In this document: in pieces, positions 1 through 8,893 of the stretch | Position numbering within the stretch: the stretch's first letter is position 1 | How the letters are laid out: every line of letters begins with the position of its first letter | NCBI RefSeq assembly: GCF_900215605.1 | Contig: NZ_OBEL01000003.1 | Location: 124,001 to 188,000 of the forward strand | DNA: 64,000 nucleotides | Origin: Cohaesibacter gelatinilyticus | GTDB taxonomy: Bacteria; Pseudomonadota; Alphaproteobacteria; Rhizobiales; Cohaesibacteraceae | Direction: 5' to 3' | The notes under the pieces: generated by a model | The model's database searches: none | Told to the model about the DNA's origin: nothing | Seen by the model: only the letters and a program-made list of their open reading frames with translations | Program-made: the position numbers and the translations under genes

Positions 1-706
1 CATCGGTCAGCTTTTCTTCGTCAATCGCATCCGCTTCTTCATTCTTGGTCAGCATGCGAATGGGAACAGGCACGTGAGAGCTGTAATCACGCACGATCCG
101 GCGAATGGTCACAGCATCGGCGAAGGTCTTTTCATCATCTTTCAGATGCATCACAATCTTGGTGCCACGTGGCAGGGCTTCCTCTTCGCTGGCAACGCTC
201 AGCTCATAAGCCCCTTCGCCGTTGGAAGACCATTTCCAGGCCTCAGCTTCACCAGCACGACGAGAGATCACATCCACACGATCTGCCACCATGAAAGCAG
301 AATAGAAACCGATACCGAACTGCCCGATCAGAGCAGAGCCATCGCCCTCTTCCTTGGCCAACTGATCCAGAAATGCACGGGTGCCGGACTTTGCAATGGT
401 GCCAAGATTTTCGATCAACTCGGCCTTGCTCATGCCGATACCATTATCAAGCACGCTCAAGGTGCCGTCAGCACCGTCAGCGCTCAAGGTGATCTGGAAA
501 GTCGGGTCATCCTTGACCAGATCGGAGTTGGTCAGAGATTCATGACGCAGCTTCTCACATGCATCGGCAGCGTTGGAAACCAGTTCGCGAAGGAAAATTT
601 CCTTGTTGGAGTAAACGGCATGCACCATCAGATGCAATAGACGGGAGACTTCCGCTTCAAACGAATGGGTCTCGGAACCGCCTTTGATATCGGCTTGATC
701 AGACAT
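1..706 (-). CDS. htpG: Molecular chaperone HtpG (Hsp90), N-terminal part
   Basis: Bacterial Hsp90, a cytosolic ATP-dependent chaperone homodimer. Only the first 235 codons are inside the window; the gene continues past base 1 and the family is usually about 620-640 residues. The reverse-strand translation begins MSDQADIKGGSETHSFEAEV and carries the GHKL ATPase motifs: ELVSNAADA at residues 41-49 with the catalytic Glu and Mg-binding Asn, DNGIGM at 87-92, and GQFGIGFYS near 128-136. The ATG at 706 fits the family N terminus, in which a short polar leader precedes ETHSFEAEVSRLL. No neighbour appears to share an operon with it; a terminator on the same strand lies about 100 bp upstream. Identification is secure. 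Confidence 0.96.
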   Translation of the reverse strand, partial: MSDQADIKGGSETHSFEAEVSRLLHLMVHAVYSNKEIFLRELVSNAADACEKLRHESLTNSDLVKDDPTFQITLSADGADGTLSVLDNGIGMSKAELIENLGTIAKSGTRAFLDQLAKEEGDGSALIGQFGIGFYSAFMVADRVDVISRRAGEAEAWKWSSNGEGAYELSVASEEEALPRGTKIVMHLKDDEKTFADAVTIRRIVRDYSSHVPVPIRMLTKNEEADAIDEEKLTD

Positions 707-1166
707 AACACTCAGCCCTTGTTTGCAAAATATTTTCTGGGGCTGATCTAGCAATCCGTGCCCATGCTTTCAAGGGGCATTCTCCCAAAGAAAGCAGGAC
801 AAAAAAAAGGGATGCCACGAAGACATCCCTTAAGGAGCTGTTGGGATGTTGACACGCAAAAACAGGATCGGTCTGAATGGGCTCTTAAGGGGGGCAGAGG
901 CAAGACACCCATTCAATTGATTTTCAAGCATGATGATTGAAAATCATGACCGATTACCACGAGGCAACATGATAGATATTGGGCGTAGGCCATGGCTTTC
1001 CAAGGGCCGAAATAAGGCCATTTCAAGGTAAATTTATGTCCAAGGTCTATTCACTCGCCTTATTGGACACTTCCCTTCACTTTAACGCGCGAGTTACACC
1101 AAGTCGGATCTTCCTTGCCAAATCAGCCATTTCCGGCGATCATAAGATGAGAAAAGGAGGTGGCGC
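707..1166. other. Intergenic region with hairpins and an orphan terminator
   Basis: This 460-bp gap between htpG and the DUF2794 gene has no convincing protein gene; the short frames have no homology that I recognise and no good ribosome site. It holds a hairpin with 9-bp arms (GATTTTCAA at 919-927, TTGAAAATC at 937-945) and, on the minus strand, an intrinsic terminator at 807-831. A terminator here with no gene ending just before it suggests a small RNA transcribed leftwards, or the remains of a lost gene. The htpG promoter must lie in 707-800. Confidence 0.5.
801..831 (-). terminator. Intrinsic terminator without an obvious gene
   Basis: Arms AAGGGATG (807-814) and CATCCCTT (824-831) form an 8-bp stem with a 9-nt loop. 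Read on the minus strand the stem is followed by eight T residues (complement of 801-808), the classic Rho-independent form. No protein-coding gene ends upstream on this strand before 1166. Confidence 0.75.
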
Positions 1167-1562
1167 TTGCTAGACAATCCCCCAGATCACTACCAAGAGC
1201 AGCGGAAAGAAGGCTCTGACAAGGTAACAAACTTTCTACCCGGAAAACCTTTTATCCCGACGCAGATATCCTTTAATCGGACGGAATTGATGACCATTCT
1301 CAATATTTACGGCCGCATGGTGGCCGCAGGAGAATGGCGGGACTATGCCATCGATAGTCTCAAGGAGAAGGCAGTTTTCTCCATCTTTCGCCGCACCAGC
1401 GAAATGCCTCTCTATCGTATCGAAAAAAATCCCAAACTGGCCCGCAAGCAAGGAGCCTATGCTCTTGTCTCTCAGCAAGGACAGATCCTGAAGCGCGGAC
1501 AAGACCTGTCTCCCATCATCAAGCTGCTGAACCAGAAGCTGCTCAAGCTGGTCGAGAAATAA
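1167..1562 (+). CDS. DUF2794 family protein
   Basis: A 131-residue cytosolic protein of the DUF2794 family, which is essentially confined to Alphaproteobacteria; its function is not known. The family core is visible around residues 37-110, with the blocks ILNIYGRMVAAGEWRDYAID, FSIFRRTSEMPLYRIEK and KLARKQGAYALVSQQGQILKR. The start is the TTG at 1167, chosen because a full AGGAGG ribosome site sits at 1155-1160 with a 6-nt spacer; no ATG lies between it and the conserved core. It is monocistronic and ends before a bidirectional terminator shared with the convergent BI-1 gene. Confidence 0.88.
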   Translation: MLDNPPDHYQEQRKEGSDKVTNFLPGKPFIPTQISFNRTELMTILNIYGRMVAAGEWRDYAIDSLKEKAVFSIFRRTSEMPLYRIEKNPKLARKQGAYALVSQQGQILKRGQDLSPIIKLLNQKLLKLVEK

Positions 1563-1590
1563 TAGTTCTAAAAAGATATCAGATACAAAA

Positions 1591-1617
1591 AACCCGGCAT
1601 CCAGAAAATGCCGGGTT
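1591..1617. terminator. Bidirectional intrinsic terminator
   Basis: AACCCGGCAT (1591-1600) pairs perfectly with ATGCCGGGTT (1608-1617) around a 7-nt loop, with A-rich sequence on the left and T residues on the right. It lies between two convergent genes and can serve both. Confidence 0.85.
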
Positions 1618-1640
1618 TTCATTTGAAAAAGGCTCAAGCC

Positions 1641-2393
1641 CTATTCGCGGTTGCCAAACAAGCTCAGCAGCATCAGGAACAGGTTCAGGAAGTCCATATA
1701 CAGGCTCAGAGCGCCCATGATGGCTTTCTTGCCGGCAACTGCGGTGCTGTCGCTCAGCAGGTACATTTCCTTGATCTTCTGAGTGTCATATGCGGTCAGA
1801 CCAGCAAAGACCAGAACACCAATTACGGAAATGGCAAAACCAAGCGCGCTGGACGCCAGGAAGATATTGACGATGGACGCGATGATGATGCCGATCAGAC
1901 CCATCATCAGGAAAGAGCCCATACCGGTCAGGCTACGCTTGGTGGTGTAACCATAGAGGCTGAGACCGGCGAAAGAAGCTGCAGTGATGAAGAAGACCTG
2001 TGTGATGCTCTGTGCGGTATAAACGGCAAAGATCGAAGCCAGAGATACACCCATGATGGCTGCGAATCCCCAGAAGGTCATCTGTGCGGTAGACACGCTC
2101 ATTGCATTGATACGGGCAGACAGGAAGAAAACCATGCCCAATGGAGCCAGCATGATCACCCATTTCAATGGAGAACCGAACAGAGTTGCGCCAAGCTGAG
2201 TATAAGCAAGACCAGCGCCGGTATCGACAAATGCCAGCTTGAAGAAGGCAAAAGCAACAACACCGGTTACGCCAAGCGCAATCGCCATATAGTTATAGAC
2301 CTTGAGCATATGCGCACGAAGGCCCTGATCAATGGCCGCCATTTCTGCAGCACGGCCACCCATCTGAGTGGTCTGACGGAAATCGTGTGACAT
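1641..2393 (-). CDS. Bax inhibitor-1 / YccA family membrane protein
   Basis: A 250-residue integral membrane protein of the Bax inhibitor-1 (BI-1, UPF0005) family, related to YbhL/YccA. Family members are proposed to conduct ions or calcium, or to modulate membrane proteases such as FtsH, but the role in this organism is not known. After a polar N terminus of about 30 residues there are about seven hydrophobic segments, starting at YNYMAIALGVTGVVAFAFF. The family feature TAYDTQKIKEMY precedes the last helix. Start at the ATG 2393; GGAGA lies 5-9 nt upstream. Monocistronic, with a structured leader discussed separately. Confidence 0.9.
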   Translation of the reverse strand: MSHDFRQTTQMGGRAAEMAAIDQGLRAHMLKVYNYMAIALGVTGVVAFAFFKLAFVDTGAGLAYTQLGATLFGSPLKWVIMLAPLGMVFFLSARINAMSVSTAQMTFWGFAAIMGVSLASIFAVYTAQSITQVFFITAASFAGLSLYGYTTKRSLTGMGSFLMMGLIGIIIASIVNIFLASSALGFAISVIGVLVFAGLTAYDTQKIKEMYLLSDSTAVAGKKAIMGALSLYMDFLNLFLMLLSLFGNRE

Positions 2394-2515
2394 GGTTTCT
2401 CCTCACAAATCCAAAATCTCGAAGTTGGCGAAGCTTCCTCGCACCCACCAACCAAGACCTCAAAACATCTATTTGTCTTGATGTCTTATTAAACACTAAC
2501 CAGCAAAGCTGGTCC
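2394..2515 (-). promoter_or_regulatory. Possible ybhL-type leader upstream of the BI-1 gene
   Basis: Rhizobiales carry a conserved RNA motif (ybhL) upstream of BI-1-type genes. Here the 120 bases before the start contain an ACCAGC/GCTGGT hairpin with an AAA loop (2499-2513) and, nearer the gene, a GTTGG...CCAAC stem enclosing a GAAGCTTC palindrome. I infer a leader element from position and foldability; I could not compare with the motif model. The rest of the gap to 2675 shows nothing recognisable. Confidence 0.3.
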
Positions 2516-2675
2516 AAAACATACTTGTCCCACTATATGGGTAGGAAGTGGGTCAAGCTCAAGTCTTTTCTGTCATCTCGTTCGATATTTTGCTTTTTGG
2601 CGGACTATGCTTAAGAAAACATGGATTTCTGATATCTTTTCATTCAACCGATGATCCATGTTTTCCAATCACACT

Positions 2676-5330
2676 CTACCCAGCACGCAATATACGCGCA
2701 GGTTTCGCGGACAAGCTCTTTAATGTTCCAGCCAAGCCAAGGGAAATGGTCACAATAACCGCAATAAGCACCGTCAGAAACGCGACCAGTGGCTGGGATG
2801 TGAACGGCAATTCCATTACATTATCCAACACCAGATAAGCGGCACCATTGCCAATCAGAAGCGCAAAACCGGCGGTCACCAGACCCAGAAGCGCATATTC
2901 CAGACTATAGGCTGCAAGAACCTGTACTCGGCTGGCACCCAGGGTTTTCAGAATCACAGCATCATAAATGCGCTCCCGCTGACCCGCTGCCAAAGCACCG
3001 GCCAAGACCAGAATGGACGCAATCACTGCCAAGGATGATGCGGCTCGCATCCCCCAGGCCAGCTGACGCACCAGATCATTGACCCGATCCAGTGCATCTC
3101 CGACCCGAACAGACGTCACAGTCGGGAAATCAGCGCTGGTTGATTTCAGGATTGAGGCTTCCTGATCTGCAACATCACCCTTGCCATCCAGCGTCAAGGT
3201 CGCAAGGAATGCATGCGGGGCACCCGCGAAGGTATTTGGGCTGAACACCATGATGAAATTGATGCCCATGCTTTCCCATTCAATCCGGCGCAAGTTGGCA
3301 ATTTCAACCTTGATCGTGCGACCAAGAACGCTCACTTCCAGTTCATCGCCGATTGAAAGGCCAAGTTCACGCGCCTCTTCTTCAGCGAACGAGACCAGAG
3401 GTTTGCCTTTATAATCAGCATCCCACCATTCCCCTTCTACAAGCGTCGAATTTTCAGGTGGAGTTGCGGAATAGGTAACACCGCGATCCCCGCGCAGCAC
3501 CCATCTTGCTCCTTCAGGTGGCTCATATTCAGAGGCCGGAATGCCTTTCAAAGAGACCACGCGGCCACGAAGCATGGGAACCTTTTGAACCTCACCACTA
3601 GGCGCAAGTTTAGTCAGATGATCTTCAAAGCCATCAATGGAATTGCTCTGAATATTGATAAAGAAGAAGTTCGGAGCCTTTTCCTGCAAATTGCCGGTCA
3701 ATTGCTGCTGCAAATTCATGTCGATCATGACCAGCGTCACCAGCAGGCTAAGGCCAAGCCCCAACGAGAGCGAAACTGATGGCGTCAGCGCACCGGGGCG
3801 ATGCAAATTGCTGATTGCAAGCCGCGGAATAACCTGGCGGATACGAGGCACACGACGAGCAATTGACATGATCATCCAGGCAATCAAGCGAAGGCTGACA
3901 AAGACAACAGCCATACCAGCCAAGAAAATAGCAGCCACTTGCGTGACTTGTGCGGTCACCAGAACAAGCGCGATCAAAAGGCCAGCAATCACGGCCAGCA
4001 AAGCCCAATCCTGCCAATTGCTCTTATAGCTTTGCGGAGCAACCTGATCACGGAACAGGGCGGTCGCCGGAATGGAACGCGCTCGCAGCAAAGGCCACAT
4101 GGAAAAGAGCCAAGCGGTCAGCAAACCAAAAGTCGCTGCTTTCAAAAGCTCGAACGGGAAAACAGATTGCGAGGCAATCGGCAGATTATCCGGCAAGGCC
4201 AGAGCCAAACCAAACGGCACCAGCATCGCAAAGAACAAACCAATGAGAATAGCAATCAAGGCAATCAGCGTGATCTGAACCAGATAGATCAGCACGACCA
4301 AACGCCCCGGCGCCCCAAGGCATTTATAGCTGGCGATGGTTGTTTGACGGGATGCCACAAAGGCTCGAACCGCATTGGCAATCCCCACCCCACCGGTAAT
4401 CAGCGAAGCAAGACCCACCAAAACCAGAAAAGCTGCAAAGCGTTCGATATTGCGTGACAGACCTTCTGCGGCATTGCCACGAGACTGGATCCGCCATCCC
4501 GCATCAGGAAAAGCTTCTTTCAAGTCAGCTTCTATCTGCTGCAATCGGGCTTGCGAATTATCGCCATCAAGCTTCAGCCGCGTCGTATAGCGTACGATGG
4601 ATCCGGGCTGAACCAGCTCGGTTTTCTCCAAAGTCTCCAGATTCATCAACACCCGCGGCCCAAAGCCAACGCCTGTTGCCAAAGCATCAGGCTCGGACCT
4701 GATATTGCCAGCAATTGTCAGGGTTGAGGTGCCAATGGTAATCTGATCACCAACGGACAAACCAAATCGATCCAGCAGCAATGGTGCAACCAAAACACCG
4801 CCATCAGAACCTTCTGCACCAGCAAACAAGGCCTTTACATCAGCGGCTTGATCGGGCTTGGTGGCAACTCTCACATCACCAACGGTCGGGTAGAGATCAT
4901 CGACCGCCTTGACCTCGACAAGAAGCTGGTCAGATCCATCCACCTTGCGCGCCATGGCGCGAAGGGATGCAATCTCACTAACCTGACCATATTGCGCCAG
5001 AAAGGATCTCTCCTCTTCCGCAATCGGACGATGAGACAAGGTAAGCGCCAAATCACCACCTAGAATTGCTCGGCCACGCTCGGCCAAACCACCGGTCAGG
5101 GCTTTGGACGCAGACCCAACGCCGCCAATGGCAGCAACACCAAGAGCGATACAGGCAAGAAAGATATAAAAGCCCGCAAGCCCGCCGCGCATTTCACGGC
5201 GAGCGAAGCGAAAAGCAAGTTTGAGCTGAGAGAACCAACCATCCTTGGCAAGTTCAGTCGAGATTGCCCTATTGCTTGGCACAGGACCGGCAGTCAATTC
5301 ACCTTGAGAAGAAAGCGCAGACTGATCCAT
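2676..5330 (-). CDS. ybbP: ABC transporter permease, YbbP/FtsX-like
   Basis: An 884-residue permease subunit of the MacB/FtsX superfamily in the YbbP arrangement, partner of the ATPase encoded just upstream. An N-terminal helix (FYIFLACIALGVAAIG) is followed by a large periplasmic MacB-type domain, a central group of membrane helices, a second periplasmic domain, and C-terminal FtsX helices with LAAGQRERIYDAVILKTLGAS. Start taken at ATG 5330 because it lies one base after the ATPase stop; an upstream extension would overlap the ATPase. The ybbA-ybbP-tesA neighbourhood is conserved in proteobacteria; a role in exporting lipid-linked or hydrophobic substrates is often suggested but unproven. 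Confidence 0.87.
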   Translation of the reverse strand: MDQSALSSQGELTAGPVPSNRAISTELAKDGWFSQLKLAFRFARREMRGGLAGFYIFLACIALGVAAIGGVGSASKALTGGLAERGRAILGGDLALTLSHRPIAEEERSFLAQYGQVSEIASLRAMARKVDGSDQLLVEVKAVDDLYPTVGDVRVATKPDQAADVKALFAGAEGSDGGVLVAPLLLDRFGLSVGDQITIGTSTLTIAGNIRSEPDALATGVGFGPRVLMNLETLEKTELVQPGSIVRYTTRLKLDGDNSQARLQQIEADLKEAFPDAGWRIQSRGNAAEGLSRNIERFAAFLVLVGLASLITGGVGIANAVRAFVASRQTTIASYKCLGAPGRLVVLIYLVQITLIALIAILIGLFFAMLVPFGLALALPDNLPIASQSVFPFELLKAATFGLLTAWLFSMWPLLRARSIPATALFRDQVAPQSYKSNWQDWALLAVIAGLLIALVLVTAQVTQVAAIFLAGMAVVFVSLRLIAWMIMSIARRVPRIRQVIPRLAISNLHRPGALTPSVSLSLGLGLSLLVTLVMIDMNLQQQLTGNLQEKAPNFFFINIQSNSIDGFEDHLTKLAPSGEVQKVPMLRGRVVSLKGIPASEYEPPEGARWVLRGDRGVTYSATPPENSTLVEGEWWDADYKGKPLVSFAEEEARELGLSIGDELEVSVLGRTIKVEIANLRRIEWESMGINFIMVFSPNTFAGAPHAFLATLTLDGKGDVADQEASILKSTSADFPTVTSVRVGDALDRVNDLVRQLAWGMRAASSLAVIASILVLAGALAAGQRERIYDAVILKTLGASRVQVLAAYSLEYALLGLVTAGFALLIGNGAAYLVLDNVMELPFTSQPLVAFLTVLIAVIVTISLGLAGTLKSLSAKPARILRAG

Positions 5331-5331
5331 C

Positions 5332-6111
5332 TTACGCCTCCTTGTCCAGCTCGACGAGCTGACCCTTGCGCAGGCGCACCACATGGGCGCAACGATCTGC
5401 CAATTTTGGATCATGGGTCACCAGCATCAAGGTCATGCCGCGACGCTTTTGAATATCAAACATCAGATCGGCAATTTCCCTTCCAGTCTCGGTATCCAGA
5501 TTGCCCGTTGGTTCGTCGGCAATCAGAATGGAAGGACGAGGAGCAAGGGCGCGGGCAATGGCAACGCGCTGCTGCTCACCACCTGACATTTCTGCCGGAT
5601 AATGATGCAAACGATGGCCAAGGCCTACGGCAGTCAGTTCTTCTTCCGCTCGAGAGAAAGCATCATCTCGACCAGCCAATTCCAAAGGAATGGCCACATT
5701 CTCCAATGCCGTCATGGTTGGCACCAGATGGAAACTCTGGAAAATGATGCCAATATGACGACCACGAAAACGGGCCAGCTCATCCTCTCCCATGATGGAC
5801 ATATCGGCCTTTTCAACCAGAACCTGCCCCTTATCAGCCTGTTCAAGTCCTGCCATCACCATCAAAAGAGTGGATTTACCCGAACCACTGGGCCCCACAA
5901 GACCAACGCTGTCACCTCTGGTGATCTCAAGATCGATCCCGCGCAAGATATCAACCCTTGAGCGACCATGCCCGAGGCTCAGCTCCACGTCATGCAGTGA
6001 AATGATGGGAAGAATGCTTTTGTCATCCTGTCCGACATCTCCCTCGCCTGACATCTTGTCAAGAACAGAGCTCGTTTCCATATGATCAGAAGAAGTATGC
6101 AGGCCAGACAT
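5332..6111 (-). CDS. ybbA: ABC transporter ATP-binding protein, YbbA/LolD-like
   Basis: A 259-residue ATPase of the LolD/MacB type that would power the adjacent permease. Visible motifs are Walker [10 protein letters not shown] (residues 73-81), a Q-loop in [21 protein letters not shown], the signature [15 protein letters not shown], Walker [13 protein letters not shown] and the switch His in LVTHD. The start at 6111 (MSGLHTSSD) leaves a 30-residue polar leader before the ABC domain; longer in-frame starts up to 6219 exist but have no better ribosome site, so the start is uncertain. It forms an operon with the permease (one base apart) and is divergent from tesA. Confidence 0.88.
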   Translation of the reverse strand: MSGLHTSSDHMETSSVLDKMSGEGDVGQDDKSILPIISLHDVELSLGHGRSRVDILRGIDLEITRGDSVGLVGPSGSGKSTLLMVMAGLEQADKGQVLVEKADMSIMGEDELARFRGRHIGIIFQSFHLVPTMTALENVAIPLELAGRDDAFSRAEEELTAVGLGHRLHHYPAEMSGGEQQRVAIARALAPRPSILIADEPTGNLDTETGREIADLMFDIQKRRGMTLMLVTHDPKLADRCAHVVRLRKGQLVELDKEA

Positions 6112-6286
6112 TATGAGACAGTCCCTGTTTGCCACCGGGGTTTCGTTAAGGTAACGCTTGATATGGGGCTGGTGTTCCATATGTAAAGTCGCAGTTACAC
6201 TTTGATACAAACTGACCAAACAGATCAGAACTGAGAACTCTATACTAAACTTGAGCCTAAGCTTTCATCATATCATGGAAAGAGTT

Positions 6287-6976
6287 ATGCAGCAGCCAAA
6301 CCAGCCCATCCGATCAGCCACGGCAAAAACCACTTCCCTGAAATCTCATATGATACTCATGGCCAGCACCCTCTTCCTTTTGCTTTGCCTGTTCGCATTG
6401 CCAGCAAAGGCTCAGGCACCTGTCTCAATCATCACCTTCGGCGATAGTCTCTCTGCAGGGTATCAATTGCCTCAAGGCCATGGTTTCTCTGACCAATTGC
6501 AGAAGAAACTCGATGAGATGGGTCTCAAAACCCACGTCACGAATGCAGCCGTCTCGGGCGATACCACCGCTACCGGTCTTTCCCGCCTTGATTGGTCCAT
6601 CCCCGATGGAACTGATCTGGTCATCCTGGAACTGGGTGCCAATGATGCTCTGCAGGGCCTTCCACTGGATCAGACAAAAGCCAATCTGATGGCCATGATT
6701 GAACGCCTGAAAGAGCGCAAGATTTCGGTTCTGCTGGCTGGCATGCAGGCTCCACCCAATATGGGCAAACCTTATGTCGATGTCTTCAATGCCATCTATC
6801 CGGACCTGGCCAAGCAATATCAGCTGCCCTTCTATCCTTTCTTTCTGGATGGTGTAGCCGCCATACCTGAATTGAACCTGAAGGATGGTATTCATCCGAA
6901 CAAGGACGGTGTTGCCATCATCACCAATAAAATTGCCCCTCTGGTTGCCCAACTCGTCAAAGACATGCAATCTTAA
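6287..6976 (+). CDS. tesA: Arylesterase / acyl-CoA thioesterase I, TesA-like
   Basis: A GDSL (SGNH) hydrolase that cleaves thioesters and esters in the periplasm. After a polar N terminus there is a hydrophobic export segment (ILMASTLFLLLCLFALPAKA) with an AKAQA cleavage site. Block I is ITFGDSLSAGYQ with the catalytic Ser, block III is ELGANDALQG and block V is DGIHPNKDG with the catalytic Asp and His. Of the alternative starts (TTG 6251, ATG 6275, ATG 6287) I prefer 6287, which has a GGA-rich stretch at 6278-6280; this is only a mild preference. Divergent from the ABC pair, as in the classic tesA-ybbA-ybbP locus. Confidence 0.87.
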   Translation: MQQPNQPIRSATAKTTSLKSHMILMASTLFLLLCLFALPAKAQAPVSIITFGDSLSAGYQLPQGHGFSDQLQKKLDEMGLKTHVTNAAVSGDTTATGLSRLDWSIPDGTDLVILELGANDALQGLPLDQTKANLMAMIERLKERKISVLLAGMQAPPNMGKPYVDVFNAIYPDLAKQYQLPFYPFFLDGVAAIPELNLKDGIHPNKDGVAIITNKIAPLVAQLVKDMQS

Positions 6977-7049
6977 GGTTCACATCCCGCTTTTCATTTG
7001 CTGATCCCAGCTAATATTTCCCGCTTCATCAGGAAAGATCGATCATTCC

Positions 7050-8102
7050 ATGGAATTGAGACAACTCGGCCGTACCGACCTCAAGGTCTCCTCTCTGTGC
7101 CTTGGCACCATGACCTTTGGCGAACAGAATACTCAGAAAGAAGGTTATCTGCAGATGGATTACGCCCTCGATCAGGGCATCAACTTCTTCGACACTGCAG
7201 AGCTTTACGCCATTCCGCCAAAACCGGAAACCCGTGGCCGTACTGAGGAGATCATCGGCAACTGGATGCAAGCACGTAAAAGCCGCGACGATGTCATCAT
7301 TGCCACAAAGGTAACCGGCCGCTCCGGTATGAATTGGTTTCGAGAAGATGGCTCCCTGACCCAAGTGAACCGGGCTCAAATCATGGAAGCCATCGATGGC
7401 AGCTTGAAACGCCTGAAAACCGACTATATCGACCTCTACCAGATCCATTGGCCAGATCGCACGGTAAGCCAGTTTGGCGCCAATCCAGTCATTTTCCGTC
7501 ACAAGGAACCGGCCGCCGAAGAAAACGCAATTGGTGAAATTCTGCATGTCATGCAAGAGCTCGTCGATGCTGGCAAAATCCGCCATCTCGGCCTCTCCAA
7601 TGAAAGCACATGGGGCACCATGCGCTTCTTGCAGGAATCAGAGAAAGGCAATGGCCCTCGTGTGGTTTCAATTCAAAATGCCTATAGCCTGCTCAATCGC
7701 ACCTATGAAGTGAATATGGCCGAAATGTCCATGCGCGAAGATGTCGGTCTGCTGGCCTATTCTGCCTTGGCTCAAGGCTTTTTGACGGGCAAATATCTGG
7801 ACGGAGCAACCCCTCCCGGCGCCCGCAAGACATTGTTCAAGCGGCAAGAGCGTTACACAACACCGGGTGCTGATGCGGCTATCCGTGGCTACCTGAAAGT
7901 GGCCAGGGATTTTAACTGGGACATTTCCCAACTCTGCATCGCCTTTGCCACAACACGTTCATTTACCACTTCCACCATTTTGGGAGCGACCAATCTGGAC
8001 CAGCTGAAAGCCGACATCGCAGCCCATGATATGGGCATTGATGAAGAATTGGAAAAGGCAATCGACGCAGTGCATTTCTTGCACACAAACCCTTGTCCGT
8101 AA
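7050..8102 (+). CDS. tas: Aldo/keto reductase, Tas-like
   Basis: A 350-residue NADP-dependent aldo-keto reductase with a TIM-barrel fold. The catalytic tetrad is visible as Asp48 and Tyr53 (FFDTAELY), Lys87 (IATKV) and His133 (LYQIHWPD). The N-terminal pattern GLGTMTFGEQN-like (here CLGTMTFGEQN) and the PPKPETRGRTEEIIGNW insertion match the E. coli Tas subgroup closely. Its physiological substrate is unknown. The start ATG at 7050 matches the family N terminus. It is monocistronic, 73 bp after tesA, and followed by a good terminator. Confidence 0.9.
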   Translation: MELRQLGRTDLKVSSLCLGTMTFGEQNTQKEGYLQMDYALDQGINFFDTAELYAIPPKPETRGRTEEIIGNWMQARKSRDDVIIATKVTGRSGMNWFREDGSLTQVNRAQIMEAIDGSLKRLKTDYIDLYQIHWPDRTVSQFGANPVIFRHKEPAAEENAIGEILHVMQELVDAGKIRHLGLSNESTWGTMRFLQESEKGNGPRVVSIQNAYSLLNRTYEVNMAEMSMREDVGLLAYSALAQGFLTGKYLDGATPPGARKTLFKRQERYTTPGADAAIRGYLKVARDFNWDISQLCIAFATTRSFTTSTILGATNLDQLKADIAAHDMGIDEELEKAIDAVHFLHTNPCP

Positions 8103-8136
8103 CGACAAGATCGCACCAGATTACTAGAATATTGCC

Positions 8137-8172
8137 AAAGCCCTGACCGTAAAACAGTCGGGGCTTTTTCAT
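8137..8172 (+). terminator. Intrinsic terminator after the aldo/keto reductase
   Basis: AAAGCCCTGAC (8137-8147) pairs with GTCGGGGCTTT (8158-8168), with one wobble or mismatch, and is followed by further T residues. Confidence 0.8.
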
Positions 8173-8319
8173 TTTTCACCCCATCGTCACAAATTTTGAG
8201 GTAAGCTGAAATGGCATCGTGCTGACGTGATTCGCATATTCTGGTCAAGGACTTGGCCTACCATGCCACAGGTTGCCAATCCGACCATTCATGCTTGAAG
8301 ACAAGCCAGGGAGGACGCT

Positions 8320-8853
8320 ATGCCACGACTTTTTGCCGGAATTGAAATTCCCCCCACCATAACCACCAGACTGTCCCTGCAAAAAGGCGGCCTTTTTGGC
8401 GCACGCTGGATTGATGAGGCCAATTATCATATCACGTTGCGCTTCATGGGAGATGTCAGCCATACCATGGCCGATGAGATCGTCTTCCATCTAAGTCAGA
8501 TCCGTCTGCCGGAATTCGAGATCTTGCTGAAGGGCTTCGGCGCCTTTGGAACAAAAAAACCTCATTCGGTATTCGCCGCCGTTGGCGCAAACGAAGATCT
8601 GGTTCAGCTTCAAGGCGAGGTAGATCGGCGCATGCAGGCCCTTGGTTTCAAACCGGACCGCCATAGTTTCACACCCCATGTAACATTGGCACGCCTGAAA
8701 AATGCGGAACCCATCGATGTCGCCAATTATCTGCAGATGCGTGACAGCTTTGAGACTGAACGTTTCCACGTGCCACGCTTCGTGCTCTATTCCTCGCGTG
8801 ACAGCATTGGCGGCGGCCCCTATGCCATAGAGGATTCATTCGATCTGCTTTAG
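8320..8853 (+). CDS. thpR: RNA 2',3'-cyclic phosphodiesterase
   Basis: A 177-residue cytosolic 2H phosphoesterase (LigT/ThpR family) that opens 2',3'-cyclic phosphates at RNA ends. The two defining HxTL motifs are present, HITL at residues 37-40 and HVTL at 120-123, at the expected spacing, and the length is typical. The protein starts MPRLFAGIEIPP, which matches the family's MRLFVAI start, and the start is preceded by GGAGG about 5 nt upstream. It is followed by a convergent tyrosine phosphatase gene 40 bp away. No RNA ligase partner is adjacent. Confidence 0.93.
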   Translation: MPRLFAGIEIPPTITTRLSLQKGGLFGARWIDEANYHITLRFMGDVSHTMADEIVFHLSQIRLPEFEILLKGFGAFGTKKPHSVFAAVGANEDLVQLQGEVDRRMQALGFKPDRHSFTPHVTLARLKNAEPIDVANYLQMRDSFETERFHVPRFVLYSSRDSIGGGPYAIEDSFDLL

Positions 8854-8893
8854 AAATGGATGAATTTGTACCAATCGATTGTACTCGGAACTT

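Noticed and set aside
758-940. 60-codon plus-strand frame upstream of the DUF2794 gene
   Set aside because: It runs through the minus-strand terminator and the hairpin, with no homology and no ribosome site.
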